Below, piece after piece: positions 7,978-15,825 of a stretch of 34,559 nt of DNA. A model generated the notes under the pieces. That model was not told the origin of the DNA and did no database searches. It saw only the letters and a program-made list of their open reading frames with translations. Origin of the DNA: an uncultured Methylococcaceae bacterium. Lineage in GTDB: Bacteria > Pseudomonadota > Gammaproteobacteria > Methylococcales > Methylococcaceae. Position 1 is the first letter of the stretch; every line of letters starts with the position of its first letter. The stretch spans positions 1 through 34,559 of the forward strand of contig CAIOOA010000016.1 in assembly GCA_903859815.1 (NCBI GenBank), given 5' to 3'. The translations under genes and the position numbers were made by a program.

Positions 7978-8153
7978 TAAAGTCTCTCTTTCGCGTTAGC
8001 CATTAGACTGCTCCGCACGACATCCCTTGCCATGATGCGTTTGGAACGTTTCTTGGCATTGATGTAATAACCGATGAGGGCATTCAAGATCAGCCCCAAG
8101 GCCGCCAGTAAGACGGTGATTTCAGGCCCATTCAACAAATGTGGGTTTGACAT
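7977..8153 (-). CDS. Small single-span membrane protein, 58 aa
   Basis: A short gene lies exactly between nifQ and the SIR2-like gene. The product starts MSNPHLLNGPEITVLL, has one hydrophobic helix (about residues 11-32, with VLLAALGLILNALIGYY) and then a strongly basic stretch (NAKKRSKRIMARD), which predicts the C-terminus in the cytoplasm. AGGAATAAGCC lies just before the ATG. The start is 3 nt after the nifQ stop, and its stop overlaps the SIR2-like start (TAATG). Such tight packing on both sides supports a real gene. Function unknown; it might tether the SIR2-like protein to the membrane. Confidence 0.75.
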   Translation of the reverse strand: MSNPHLLNGPEITVLLAALGLILNALIGYYINAKKRSKRIMARDVVRSSLMANAKERL

Positions 8154-8156
8154 GGC

Positions 8157-8741
8157 TTATTCCTCAGATCCGAAACAACGTGAATAATCAACACAAACAG
8201 CGCAAGAAGGCGCACGACAAACATAAATACCCTCTGCTTCGCACAATTGCTTATACAGAAATTTTTTCCATTTCATATCATGGGTGTTGGCGGCTGCAAT
8301 CTCCGGGAAGTTGTAGGCGATCAGGCCGCTTAAATCTTGCCGCGACCACAATCCCAAGTCTTGCCAAAGATGGTCGTCCCCTAGGCAACCCGCCACTAGG
8401 ATTGAAGTGATCCAGCCCGTCTCCTGCCGTTCCGGGTAGGCGGCGCGGGCGAGCAAATAGCGGGTCAGATCATCCTTTTCCAACATGCGGCTGAAATCGG
8501 CTGTCCTCCCCGATGGGGCTTTGGCAGGCATCACAAGCGTGTGAAAAAAATCATTGACCAGCCCATGAAACTCTGTTGCCTCCAAGCCTAAGCCATCAGG
8601 CAATGCGCCTAAGCCAGCGCTCCAACTGGCAAGCATTCGGCTGATCCATTCTGAATTAGGCGACAACTTTGCCAAATGGCGTTTGAAGTACCGATGGTAC
8701 TGCTCGCGGTCTGGCGCGGCGAACTTGGGGATGGCGTTCAT
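8157..8741 (-). CDS. nifQ: NifQ, molybdenum donor for FeMo-cofactor synthesis
   Basis: NifQ carries a Mo-Fe-S cluster and supplies molybdenum to the NifEN/NifH machinery. The C-terminus CRAPSCAVCVDYSRCFGSEE has the diagnostic C-x4-C-x2-C-x5-C arrangement. I chose the ATG at 8741 (194 aa, MNAIPKFAAPDREQYHRYF), with GGAA about 11 nt upstream; a longer frame from 8795 begins in repeat-like sequence (TAGGGGCG at 8781-8788) and has no ribosome site. As in Azotobacter, nifQ follows fdxN and nifO, but here four redox genes intervene. A 110-nt gap separates it from the FeSII-like gene; no promoter could be recognised there. Confidence 0.9.
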   Translation of the reverse strand: MNAIPKFAAPDREQYHRYFKRHLAKLSPNSEWISRMLASWSAGLGALPDGLGLEATEFHGLVNDFFHTLVMPAKAPSGRTADFSRMLEKDDLTRYLLARAAYPERQETGWITSILVAGCLGDDHLWQDLGLWSRQDLSGLIAYNFPEIAAANTHDMKWKKFLYKQLCEAEGIYVCRAPSCAVCVDYSRCFGSEE

Positions 8742-8851
8742 GGCGGTTTTATTCCAAAAAATAATTTCATGATTAAATCGTAGGGGCGAATTCATACGCC
8801 AATGGGTGGCTGAAGCCGCCCCGAAATTTCATCTCTGCAAAAACATTGGAA

Positions 8852-9199
8852 TCAATACTCAACCAGAATATCTTCATCGCGGACAATGAACTGACAAGCC
8901 AGACGCCAAGTGGCCGGCATGTCAGTGACCGCGATTTCGTCTATTTCCTTCTGAGTGATTTTACCCAATTTTCTGAGAACGGCGATTTCCTTGGCGGTCA
9001 GATGACCGCTCATTCTCGGTTTGCTGTCCACGCTGCTGACTTTGACCAAACACGTGCCGCATTCCCCGTCCTTGCATTCAAATTGGATCGGAACCTTGTT
9101 TTCCAAGGCCAGCTTTAACAAGGTTTGGGTGTGACTGCCTGCCACGGCGTAAACGGTTTTGTCCTTATATTCGGGACTGCTAAAAGTGACTAATGCCAT
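8852..9199 (-). CDS. FeSII (Shethna protein II)-like [2Fe-2S] ferredoxin
   Basis: In Azotobacter vinelandii, FeSII binds oxidised nitrogenase and holds it in an inactive, O2-protected complex. This 115-aa protein shares its layout: an N-terminal FSSP stretch, VYAVAG, FECKDGECGTCLVKV (Cys42, Cys47, Cys50), an insertion with LTAKEIAVLRKLGKI that ordinary ferredoxins lack, then ATWRLACQFIVRDEDILVEY (Cys102). Both the insertion and the ending match my memory of FeSII closely. The start at 9199 is set by GAGGAATT upstream; the longer frame to 9283 is not credible. It sits inside the nif accessory run, bracketed by inverted TAGGGGCG repeats (8781, 9305). A general adrenodoxin-like role is the alternative. 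Confidence 0.8.
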   Translation of the reverse strand: MALVTFSSPEYKDKTVYAVAGSHTQTLLKLALENKVPIQFECKDGECGTCLVKVSSVDSKPRMSGHLTAKEIAVLRKLGKITQKEIDEIAVTDMPATWRLACQFIVRDEDILVEY

Positions 9200-9283
9200 A
9201 ATGAATTCCTCAAAATTACTTTTACCCTCTTTCACCACTGGGGGAGGGGGGTTGATGGGTTGGTTTTGAACCCTCGCCTGCAC

Positions 9284-9305
9284 GGGCGGGTGGAACCCGC
9301 CCCTA
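9284..9305. repeat. GC-rich hairpin repeat between two ferredoxin genes
   Basis: GGGCGGG (9284-9290) pairs with CCCGCCC (9296-9302) over a 5-nt loop, and the minus strand continues into TGTAGGGGCG, a widespread intergenic repeat motif. A partial copy in the opposite sense (GTAGGGGCG, 8780-8788) lies on the other side of the FeSII-like gene. It could also act as a weak terminator or processing site. Confidence 0.55.
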
Positions 9306-9341
9306 CAATTCTCTCAATCGGAGATGGTTCAAGGGGCAGGG

Positions 9342-10934
<1,593 letters not shown>

Positions 10935-10938
<4 letters not shown>

Positions 10939-11387
10939 GGATGCGATTCGCTCTTTGGGTCGGCTTCACCCGGCCTTGGTGAGTTGACGCCTTCCTTACA
11001 GCAGGTTTCCAATTCCTGCTGGGTCGCGCCCTTCGCATCCAACCCAATCCACGCCTTGATGAGATCAGGGTCGAAACCCATTTCATGGCGTTCGCCCACT
11101 TTTAGCAACGGTCGGCGGATCAACGCCGGGTCGGCTGCCAGCAAGCGCAAGGCTTGGCTTTCGGTCAGGCACTCCGGGAAGATCAAGCCCAGTTTCATTG
11201 CTTTGGCACTGGGATTGAACCACTCGGTGATCGGCGAATCCCCGAAAAAGCGCTTGAGGGTTTCGGTATCCCAAGGCTCAGCCATCAAATTGCGTTCGAT
11301 GACTTCGTGACCCGCATCCTGTAACAGTTGTTTCTGCCTGGCATTGCTGATGCAGCCGGGCTTTTCGTAAAATTCAATAATGGCCAT
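10935..11387 (-). CDS. nifO: NifO, ArsC/thioredoxin-fold nitrogenase-associated protein
   Basis: This 150-aa member of the ArsC-like nitrogenase-associated family has the N-terminus IIEFYEKPGCISNARQKQLL, with one cysteine (Cys12) in the thioredoxin-fold active-site position, followed by LLAADPALIRRPLLKVGERHEMGFD, the ArsC-type cis-Pro region (RRPLL). In Azotobacter NifO affects molybdenum use for nitrogenase, acting with NifQ. It starts 2 nt after the fdxN stop and overlaps the flavodiiron gene by ATGA. The C-terminus (last 20 residues or so) is polar and probably disordered. Confidence 0.88.
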
Positions 11388-11389
11388 GA

Positions 11390-11668
11390 CTAATGTGCTC
11401 TCAATTCCGCCATGGCTTGTTCCATCCGCTCTGGCGGGATGCCGGTCAAAGATCCCGGCGGGTTGATGGGTTCTCCCAACGCGTCGAGAATAGCCCCCTC
11501 AATGGGGCAAATGGTGGCGCATTGGGGATCGGCGTGCGCACCCTCACATTCGGTGCATTTCTTAGGGTCGATTAGAAAATGCGGCTTGGCCTCGTAAATG
11601 GCCTCGCTAGGGCACAGCGGTAGGCAGGCCCAGCAATTGACGCAGGATTCGATGATTTTCAAAGCCAT
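11390..11668 (-). CDS. fdxN: FdxN-type 2[4Fe-4S] ferredoxin
   Basis: Low-potential bacterial ferredoxin with two cluster motifs: C-x2-C-x2-C-x3-C (Cys9, Cys12, Cys15, Cys19) and CTEC followed after eight residues by C-x3-CP, the extended second motif of nif-linked FdxN. It is thought to donate electrons to nitrogenase or to NifB-dependent cofactor synthesis. I chose ATG 11668 (92 aa), since GGGAG lies 9 nt upstream; a GTG 6 nt earlier is less likely. It is the first gene of the accessory operon, about 50 nt behind a -24/-12 promoter. In Azotobacter nifB precedes fdxN; here nifB is absent and a P450 gene lies upstream. Confidence 0.92.
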   Translation of the reverse strand: MALKIIESCVNCWACLPLCPSEAIYEAKPHFLIDPKKCTECEGAHADPQCATICPIEGAILDALGEPINPPGSLTGIPPERMEQAMAELRAH

Positions 11669-11717
11669 TGGCACTTTCTCCCGCTTAGTCGTCCAAAAGG
11701 ATTTTCAACAGAGATAA

Positions 11718-11733
11718 AGCACTCGCCGTGCCA
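11718..11733 (-). promoter_or_regulatory. Sigma-54 (-24/-12) promoter of the fdxN operon
   Basis: Minus-strand TGGCACGgcgaGTGCT matches TGGCACR-N4-TTGCW with a single mismatch and has GG-N10-GC. Two NifA-type sites lie 55-105 bp upstream, with an AT-rich spacer between, as usual for NifA-driven promoters. Confidence 0.85.
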
Positions 11734-11787
11734 GTCGTCGTGCGAGTTATAACATTATGACTTTTAAGAGTTTATGTACTTTGAAGC

Positions 11788-11803
11788 TGTAGCAAGCCCA
11801 ACA
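11788..11803. promoter_or_regulatory. NifA upstream activator site 1 (TGT-N10-ACA)
   Basis: TGT-agcaagccca-ACA, an exact match to the NifA consensus. Its centre is about 64 bp upstream of the fdxN -24 GG and 33 bp (three helical turns) from site 2. Confidence 0.8.
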
Positions 11804-11820
11804 AAGGCCGTCAGAAGGAT

Positions 11821-11836
11821 TGTCGGAAATGCGACA
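11821..11836. promoter_or_regulatory. NifA upstream activator site 2 (TGT-N10-ACA)
   Basis: TGT-cggaaatgcg-ACA, an exact match, within a longer inverted repeat ATTGTCG...CGACAAT. It lies 19 nt past the P450 stop codon, on the same face of the helix as site 1. Confidence 0.8.
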
Positions 11837-11855
11837 ATGGCCGCAAGAAGCAGAA

Positions 11856-13208
11856 TTAACGCGGAGTGACTGCCAGCCTCACGCCGCCTTTGGGTCGCAA
11901 GGTCACTTCAAGCTCCGGTTCGACAGACTCACCGGGCAGGGTTTCAAAACGGTAGTGCTTGGCAATCATCGCCAATAACAACATGCTCTCGGTCAGTGCA
12001 AAGGCATTGCCCACGCACAGCCTATGCCCCGCACCGAAAGGCATGAATGCCAAACGGTGCTTAGGCTTGAATTGCTCCGGTAAAAACCGCTCCGGTTGGA
12101 AGCTGTCCGGCATTTCCCAAAATTCGGGATGGCGATGGATATTGGCCAAATTGATGATTAACATGGAGCCTTTGGGTATCCGATAACCGCCCAGCAAGGT
12201 TTCACTGACATTTTCGCGAACCATGACGGCGGCAGGCGGATAAAGCCTCAGCGTTTCATCCAGCACAGCACGAGTCCAAGCTAGCCGGGGCAAATCATCC
12301 GTGGTGGGTTCTCGGTCTCCCAACACAGTGTCCAACTCGGTTTTGAGGCGGTCAGCCGCAATCGGATGGCAAGCGAGCATGTAACATGCCCAAGTCAATG
12401 TCAGAGCCGTAGTTTCATGTCCGGCGGTGAAGATGGTCAGCACCTCGTCGCGGATCTGCCTATCATCCATAGGCAATCCGGTTTCATCATCGGTTGCCCG
12501 GATCAAGCGATCCAGCAAATCATCCTTGGGTATGGCCGCGTCACGTCGCTCGCGGATGAGTCCATAGACCAATTGATCTATGGATTGCATCGCACTTTGA
12601 AATTCCCGATTTTTTCGAGTGGGTAGCCATCTGGGCAGGCTCAATGGATTGCGCATGTCGTCAGCGGCAAATTCCAAGACCGTCTGCAAGGCTGGTTCTA
12701 GCCAGTCCAATTGATCTAAAACACTGATATTGAACATGGTTCTAGTGATGACTTCCAGCGTGGTGCGCATCATCTCAGCCCCGATGTCGACAGGTGTTGA
12801 GGGTGCGAAGCCCTGCCAATGGCTGACTAGGTTACGCCCTGCTGCCACGATTTCACCTTCATATTCGGCGACGCGGCTTTTTACAAACAAAGGTTGAATC
12901 AGTTTTCGCTGACGCTTCCACAATGCGCCCGTGCTAGTAATCAAGCCTTGCCCCAGAATCAACGCCAAACCTTTAGGCCGGTTGACCAGATACATTTTGA
13001 TGAATTGCTCGGGGCGTTCAATCAATATGTCCTCGACCAGTTCGGGATGGCTGACCACATAAATCGTAACCGGTCCCATGCGGAAGCGAATCAAATCGCC
13101 ATGGAGTTTCTGCCATTCCCGCATCGATTGGTAAGCATTGCTGTTGAATTCTCGGAAATTGCCGAGAATCAGATGTCCAGTTGGAATAGGAGGAAGAGGA
13201 TTAGGCAT
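11856..13208 (-). CDS. Cytochrome P450
   Basis: Heme-thiolate monooxygenase, 450 aa, a normal length for a soluble bacterial P450. The I-helix oxygen-binding motif is AGHETTA, the K-helix ExxR is ETLRLYPP, and the heme loop FGAGHRLCVG has the thiolate ligand Cys398. There is no fused reductase or ferredoxin and no N-terminal membrane anchor, so it needs separate redox partners; several ferredoxins are coded nearby. The substrate cannot be read from sequence; the ETLRLYPPA region and overall look suggest a fatty-acid or terpenoid type hydroxylase rather than CYP51. It is flanked by nif-type control sites downstream and repeats upstream. Confidence 0.95.
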   Translation of the reverse strand: MPNPLPPIPTGHLILGNFREFNSNAYQSMREWQKLHGDLIRFRMGPVTIYVVSHPELVEDILIERPEQFIKMYLVNRPKGLALILGQGLITSTGALWKRQRKLIQPLFVKSRVAEYEGEIVAAGRNLVSHWQGFAPSTPVDIGAEMMRTTLEVITRTMFNISVLDQLDWLEPALQTVLEFAADDMRNPLSLPRWLPTRKNREFQSAMQSIDQLVYGLIRERRDAAIPKDDLLDRLIRATDDETGLPMDDRQIRDEVLTIFTAGHETTALTLTWACYMLACHPIAADRLKTELDTVLGDREPTTDDLPRLAWTRAVLDETLRLYPPAAVMVRENVSETLLGGYRIPKGSMLIINLANIHRHPEFWEMPDSFQPERFLPEQFKPKHRLAFMPFGAGHRLCVGNAFALTESMLLLAMIAKHYRFETLPGESVEPELEVTLRPKGGVRLAVTPR

Positions 13209-13463
13209 GATTTGGGTCTCAGGTTAATCTGGCATACTTACGGGTCTAGGCATTCATTATTTTAAAACGATTGGGCTAACGGATTGTCATTTTACTGTGA
13301 CTTCGTCGGTACAATGTTAGCCTAAAATTTAAATCAACCCATCATATTTAACATAAGACCGATTATGCGCAATAAATTTGGAGCGTCAAAGCTTGCTTTG
13401 ACATGAGTTTGAATAAGCGAAGCTTGCTTCGCCTGTCAAAGCAAGCTTAGACGCGCCCAGGGT
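13209..13463. other. Intergenic stretch: P450 leader and repeat cluster
   Basis: Between the P450 start and the Rieske oxygenase stop. The part near the P450 is AT-rich and should hold its promoter, which I could not identify with confidence. The rest is the triple-hairpin repeat at 13383-13454. I see no gene. Confidence 0.5.
13383..13454. repeat. Triple nested hairpin repeat (cruciform-like)
   Basis: Outer arms 13383-13403 and 13434-13454 are complementary over 21 bp with one mismatch. Three short hairpins lie inside: TCAAAGC-TT-GCTTTGA, GCGAAGC-TT-GCTTCGC (13417-13432, perfect) and TCAAAGC-AA-GCTTAGA. The design is the same as at 1317-1373. It sits downstream of the Rieske oxygenase gene and could end or stabilise its transcript. 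Confidence 0.75.
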
Positions 13464-14480
13464 TTAAGCCCTTTCATCGATATTCGGCAGTGGTTCAGGC
13501 TGTGTCGCTTCCAATAAACGGGCATGGATTTGCCGAAACTGGCTAATGGCGCGGTCAGCCCCAATCAACCGGTCTTCGCCATCGGCGCTTTTCAGCGGGG
13601 TTTGCGTCACCACGACCCGCCGGTCTTGATTCAAAATGAATCGGTTGCTCAAACCAATGAGCCACTCATACGGTTTTGCCAGCAAGGGATTTTGAATGCG
13701 GTGGTAGACGCGCAGATAGTAAAGAGTCGTTTGGTCGTTAACCGGCACGAATGCAATGAAGTTTTTCATGCGTGGGCTGATGTTGAGCAACCATACGCCT
13801 GGAAATAGAAAGCTTAAACTCGGTTCTTTGCCGACGGCTGCCGCTGCCAATTCGGTCTGGCTGCGTGAATGACGGCCTTCGTCCACCGAATTGCTCACCC
13901 AAACCTTGATGCCTTCCGCGTCGGACTCCACATAAGGCCCATCGACAAAACTGCGGCCCCCTGCGCCTATGTTGGTGCGATGGACAAACGCCAGATGGGC
14001 GACATCCAATTGGTTTTCGATGGCGCGAGTGTAATGCACGGGCCATTCGACTTTCACCGTGCCATAACGCCAACCCGATTCCAATGGCGGGAAATAAGGC
14101 ACTTTGGGTAAAACCTCCCGGTGTTGCCCTAGCCATAGCCAGATCAGTCCGTGTTCCTCACGCAAGGTAAACCCCGTCAACGCCATGCCTTTAGGAATTT
14201 TGCCGAGTCGGCCATTGGCTGGAATATGCTGGCACTGTCCAGTGCCATCGAACTCGAAGCCGTGAAACGGGCAAACTAAACGGCCCCCCATCGTCTGACC
14301 GCCACTCAAGGCAGCGCCCAGATGCGGGCAACGATCAATATGGGCATGAGGTTCGCCGTTGGCAGACCGCCAAAACACCAGTTTCAGCCCCAGCCGTTCG
14401 ACCGCTAGCGGCTTGTTTCTGACTTCGCCACTTTCTAATACCGGATACCACTGATTTTCAGGCAGATGCATTGAAACCAT
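13464..14480 (-). CDS. Rieske [2Fe-2S] aromatic-ring-hydroxylating-type oxygenase
   Basis: Oxygenase component of a Rieske non-heme iron enzyme. The Rieske cluster motif is CPH-x16-CPFH, in the N-terminal third. The mononuclear iron motif is NQLDVAHLAFVH (D-x2-H-x4-H), so both metal sites are complete. The 338-aa form begins at ATG 14480 (MVSMHLPENQWYPVLESGEV); an upstream extension to 14648 would run through the divergent gene and is rejected. ATG 14471 is nearly as likely. Substrate unknown: single-component members of this group act on sterols, aromatics, carnitine-like compounds and others. The neighbouring P450 and Rieske ferredoxin could belong to the same pathway. No reductase is present in the window. 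Confidence 0.9.
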   Translation of the reverse strand: MVSMHLPENQWYPVLESGEVRNKPLAVERLGLKLVFWRSANGEPHAHIDRCPHLGAALSGGQTMGGRLVCPFHGFEFDGTGQCQHIPANGRLGKIPKGMALTGFTLREEHGLIWLWLGQHREVLPKVPYFPPLESGWRYGTVKVEWPVHYTRAIENQLDVAHLAFVHRTNIGAGGRSFVDGPYVESDAEGIKVWVSNSVDEGRHSRSQTELAAAAVGKEPSLSFLFPGVWLLNISPRMKNFIAFVPVNDQTTLYYLRVYHRIQNPLLAKPYEWLIGLSNRFILNQDRRVVVTQTPLKSADGEDRLIGADRAISQFRQIHARLLEATQPEPLPNIDERA

Positions 14481-14500
14481 TCGTGAATGGGTTGAGAGGT

Positions 14501-14516
14501 TGTCGATTCTATCACA
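14501..14516. promoter_or_regulatory. NifA-type site (TGT-N10-ACA) ahead of the Rieske ferredoxin gene
   Basis: TGT-cgattctatc-ACA, an exact match. It lies only about 20 bp (centre to GG) from the -24 box of the plus-strand promoter at 14528, closer than usual for NifA, so activity is less certain than at fdxN or nifE. Confidence 0.5.
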
Positions 14517-14527
14517 AAGCCATTGTT

Positions 14528-14543
14528 TGGCCTGTTGTTTGCT
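14528..14543 (+). promoter_or_regulatory. Sigma-54 (-24/-12) promoter of the Rieske ferredoxin gene
   Basis: TGGCCTGttgtTTGCT matches TGGCACR-N4-TTGCW with two mismatches and keeps GG-N10-GC. The start would be near 14554, just before GGAGG at 14556 and the ATG at 14569, giving a very short leader. Confidence 0.55.
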
Positions 14544-14568
14544 GGGATGAATGATGGAGGTTAACATC

Positions 14569-14940
14569 ATGACAGTCAGACACAATATTCCACAACCCAT
14601 TTGCTCAGGCTTGCAAGTGCCTGAATTGGGTAAATTTCCGTTTTCCATTCACTATCGTGGCGAGAAGCGCGATGCCATCCTTGTGCGTTTCGAGGGCTTG
14701 GTTTACGCCTATTTGAATCTTTGCGTACACATGCCCAAGCCCTTGGATTGTGAGCAAGCGCACATTTTTGACGAATCAGGGCGTTTTTTGCAGTGTTCCA
14801 TGCATACCATTTGTTACGACCCAGTGACCGGTGAATCACTGAGTGAGATTACCGCAGGGAAAAGCCTGACGGCCATTCAAGTCAGGGAGGAAGGGGGTTG
14901 GGTGTATTTGGTCGATAAGCGGGCGGTGATGAGTGCGTAG
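14569..14940 (+). CDS. Rieske-type [2Fe-2S] ferredoxin, probable NifA-regulon member
   Basis: Small Rieske protein, 123 aa. Ligands are CVH (Cys52, His54) and CSMH (Cys76, His79). The 21 residues between the two pairs are more than the usual 15-17, so the cluster loop is enlarged. I chose ATG 14569 because GGAGG lies 8 nt upstream and because the sigma-54 promoter would start transcription at about 14554, after the earlier ATGs of the frame. It is divergent from the Rieske oxygenase by only 88 nt. It may serve that oxygenase or the P450, but the promoter signals suggest use during nitrogen fixation. Confidence 0.82.
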   Translation: MTVRHNIPQPICSGLQVPELGKFPFSIHYRGEKRDAILVRFEGLVYAYLNLCVHMPKPLDCEQAHIFDESGRFLQCSMHTICYDPVTGESLSEITAGKSLTAIQVREEGGWVYLVDKRAVMSA

Positions 14941-15027
14941 TCAATTCCCTATGTGACAGGTTCCCCAAAGTCATTAGTAATGGTAGCTTTTTTTGCCAAA
15001 CTGACTTGATTAGGGTGGCGTGTTACA

Positions 15028-15048
15028 CTGTTTTACATTGTAAAACAG
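15028..15048. promoter_or_regulatory. Perfect 21-bp palindrome, operator of the antitoxin-like gene
   Basis: CTGTTTTACA-T-TGTAAAACAG: perfect 10-bp arms around one base. It ends 15 bp before the start of the ribbon-helix-helix gene and just ahead of its ribosome site. Autorepression by the gene product is the obvious reading. Confidence 0.75.
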
Positions 15049-15063
15049 ATGGAGCGCATCGCT

Positions 15064-15297
15064 ATGGCTACTTTAAACATTCGCATTGCAGATGACATTA
15101 AAAACCAACTCGACGCATTGGCCAGTGCGACCGGGCGTAACAAATCATTCTTAGTCGTTGAAGCCATCCGCGGCTATTTGCAACAGGAAGCTTGGCAAGT
15201 CGCTGAAATTCGGCAGGCGATCCAAGAAGCGGATGCGGGAGACTTCGCCGAAGAATCCGAGATAAAGGCGGTGCGCGACAAATGGCTGAATAATTAG
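15064..15297 (+). CDS. Ribbon-helix-helix (CopG/RelB-like) antitoxin, no toxin adjacent
   Basis: This 77-aa protein has an N-terminal RHH DNA-binding fold, TLNIRIADDIKNQLDALASATGRNKSFLVVEAIRGYL, and an acidic C-terminal tail typical of toxin-binding regions of type II antitoxins. I chose ATG 15064, with GGAG 9 nt upstream; the frame extends 15 nt further but that part overlaps the operator region. A RelE/ParE toxin gene normally follows directly; the next 120 nt contain none, so the antitoxin is an orphan or simply a self-controlled repressor. Confidence 0.85.
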   Translation: MATLNIRIADDIKNQLDALASATGRNKSFLVVEAIRGYLQQEAWQVAEIRQAIQEADAGDFAEESEIKAVRDKWLNN

Positions 15298-15355
15298 GGT
15301 TAAGAAGTGTTGTGCTTTTTCCATTCGTTAAGGCGATGACCGGAGATTTTGTGAA

Positions 15356-15377
15356 TTTTCTAGAATAGGCTAGAAAA
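15356..15377. promoter_or_regulatory. 22-bp palindrome upstream of the ImmA/IrrE pair
   Basis: TTTTCTAG-aatagg-CTAGAAAA, perfect 8-bp arms; a further TCTAG half-site follows at 15385. It lies 44 bp before the first gene of the pair and is a likely operator. Confidence 0.55.
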
Positions 15378-15420
15378 ACAATTGTCTAGCTTTACTGAGT
15401 CCACCGAATAGAGTTTTTTT

Positions 15421-15825
15421 ATGGATGACACCGAATGGCCTTGCCCAAATAAAAGCCTAAAATACGATAAAGGTGATAATCGACATAAACATTCAGGGAA
15501 AGACAAAGAAGCTAAAGTAGTTTATGAAGAGGGTAAATGGGTGGGAAAATGTCCTAAAGGGTTTTCTATTAAAGTTGCTCAGAATCTACTTGAAAATGGT
15601 ATACCTGAATTTCGCAAGACAATACCGGAAAAGCCTCGTAGAATTTGGTCTTATTATTCAGGCGTAATATACGCGGCATGTTCTTCTGAAAGCGAGGAAG
15701 GAAAAATTTGGCATGGCTACCCAGTAAAAGATGAACCCCCACGAAAAATTTTGGAAAAACTCAAAAAATTGGCTTCTGAACGAGGCGAGGAAAAACTAAT
15801 CAAAAAGTGGTTGAAAAAAGAATGA
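15421..15825 (+). CDS. Lysine-rich hypothetical protein paired with an ImmA/IrrE protease
   Basis: I do not recognise this 134-aa protein. It is rich in Lys and Glu, with cysteines in CPNK near the N-terminus and KCPKGF in the middle, and a basic coiled C-terminus (KILEKLKKLASERGEEKLIKKWLKKE). No HTH is visible, unlike the Xre-type partners usual for ImmA proteases. Base composition is AT-rich compared with nif neighbours (23 G+C in the first 60 bases). Its stop overlaps the start of the protease gene (ATGA), so the two are coupled. Ribosome site is weak (AGAG). It could be the protease's substrate, inhibitor or antitoxin. Confidence 0.72.
   Translation: MDDTEWPCPNKSLKYDKGDNRHKHSGKDKEAKVVYEEGKWVGKCPKGFSIKVAQNLLENGIPEFRKTIPEKPRRIWSYYSGVIYAACSSESEEGKIWHGYPVKDEPPRKILEKLKKLASERGEEKLIKKWLKKE

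Noticed and set aside
14481-14648. N-terminal extension of the Rieske oxygenase to 14648
   Set aside because: It would run through the divergent gene's promoter and start; the added residues do not look like a Rieske oxygenase N-terminus.
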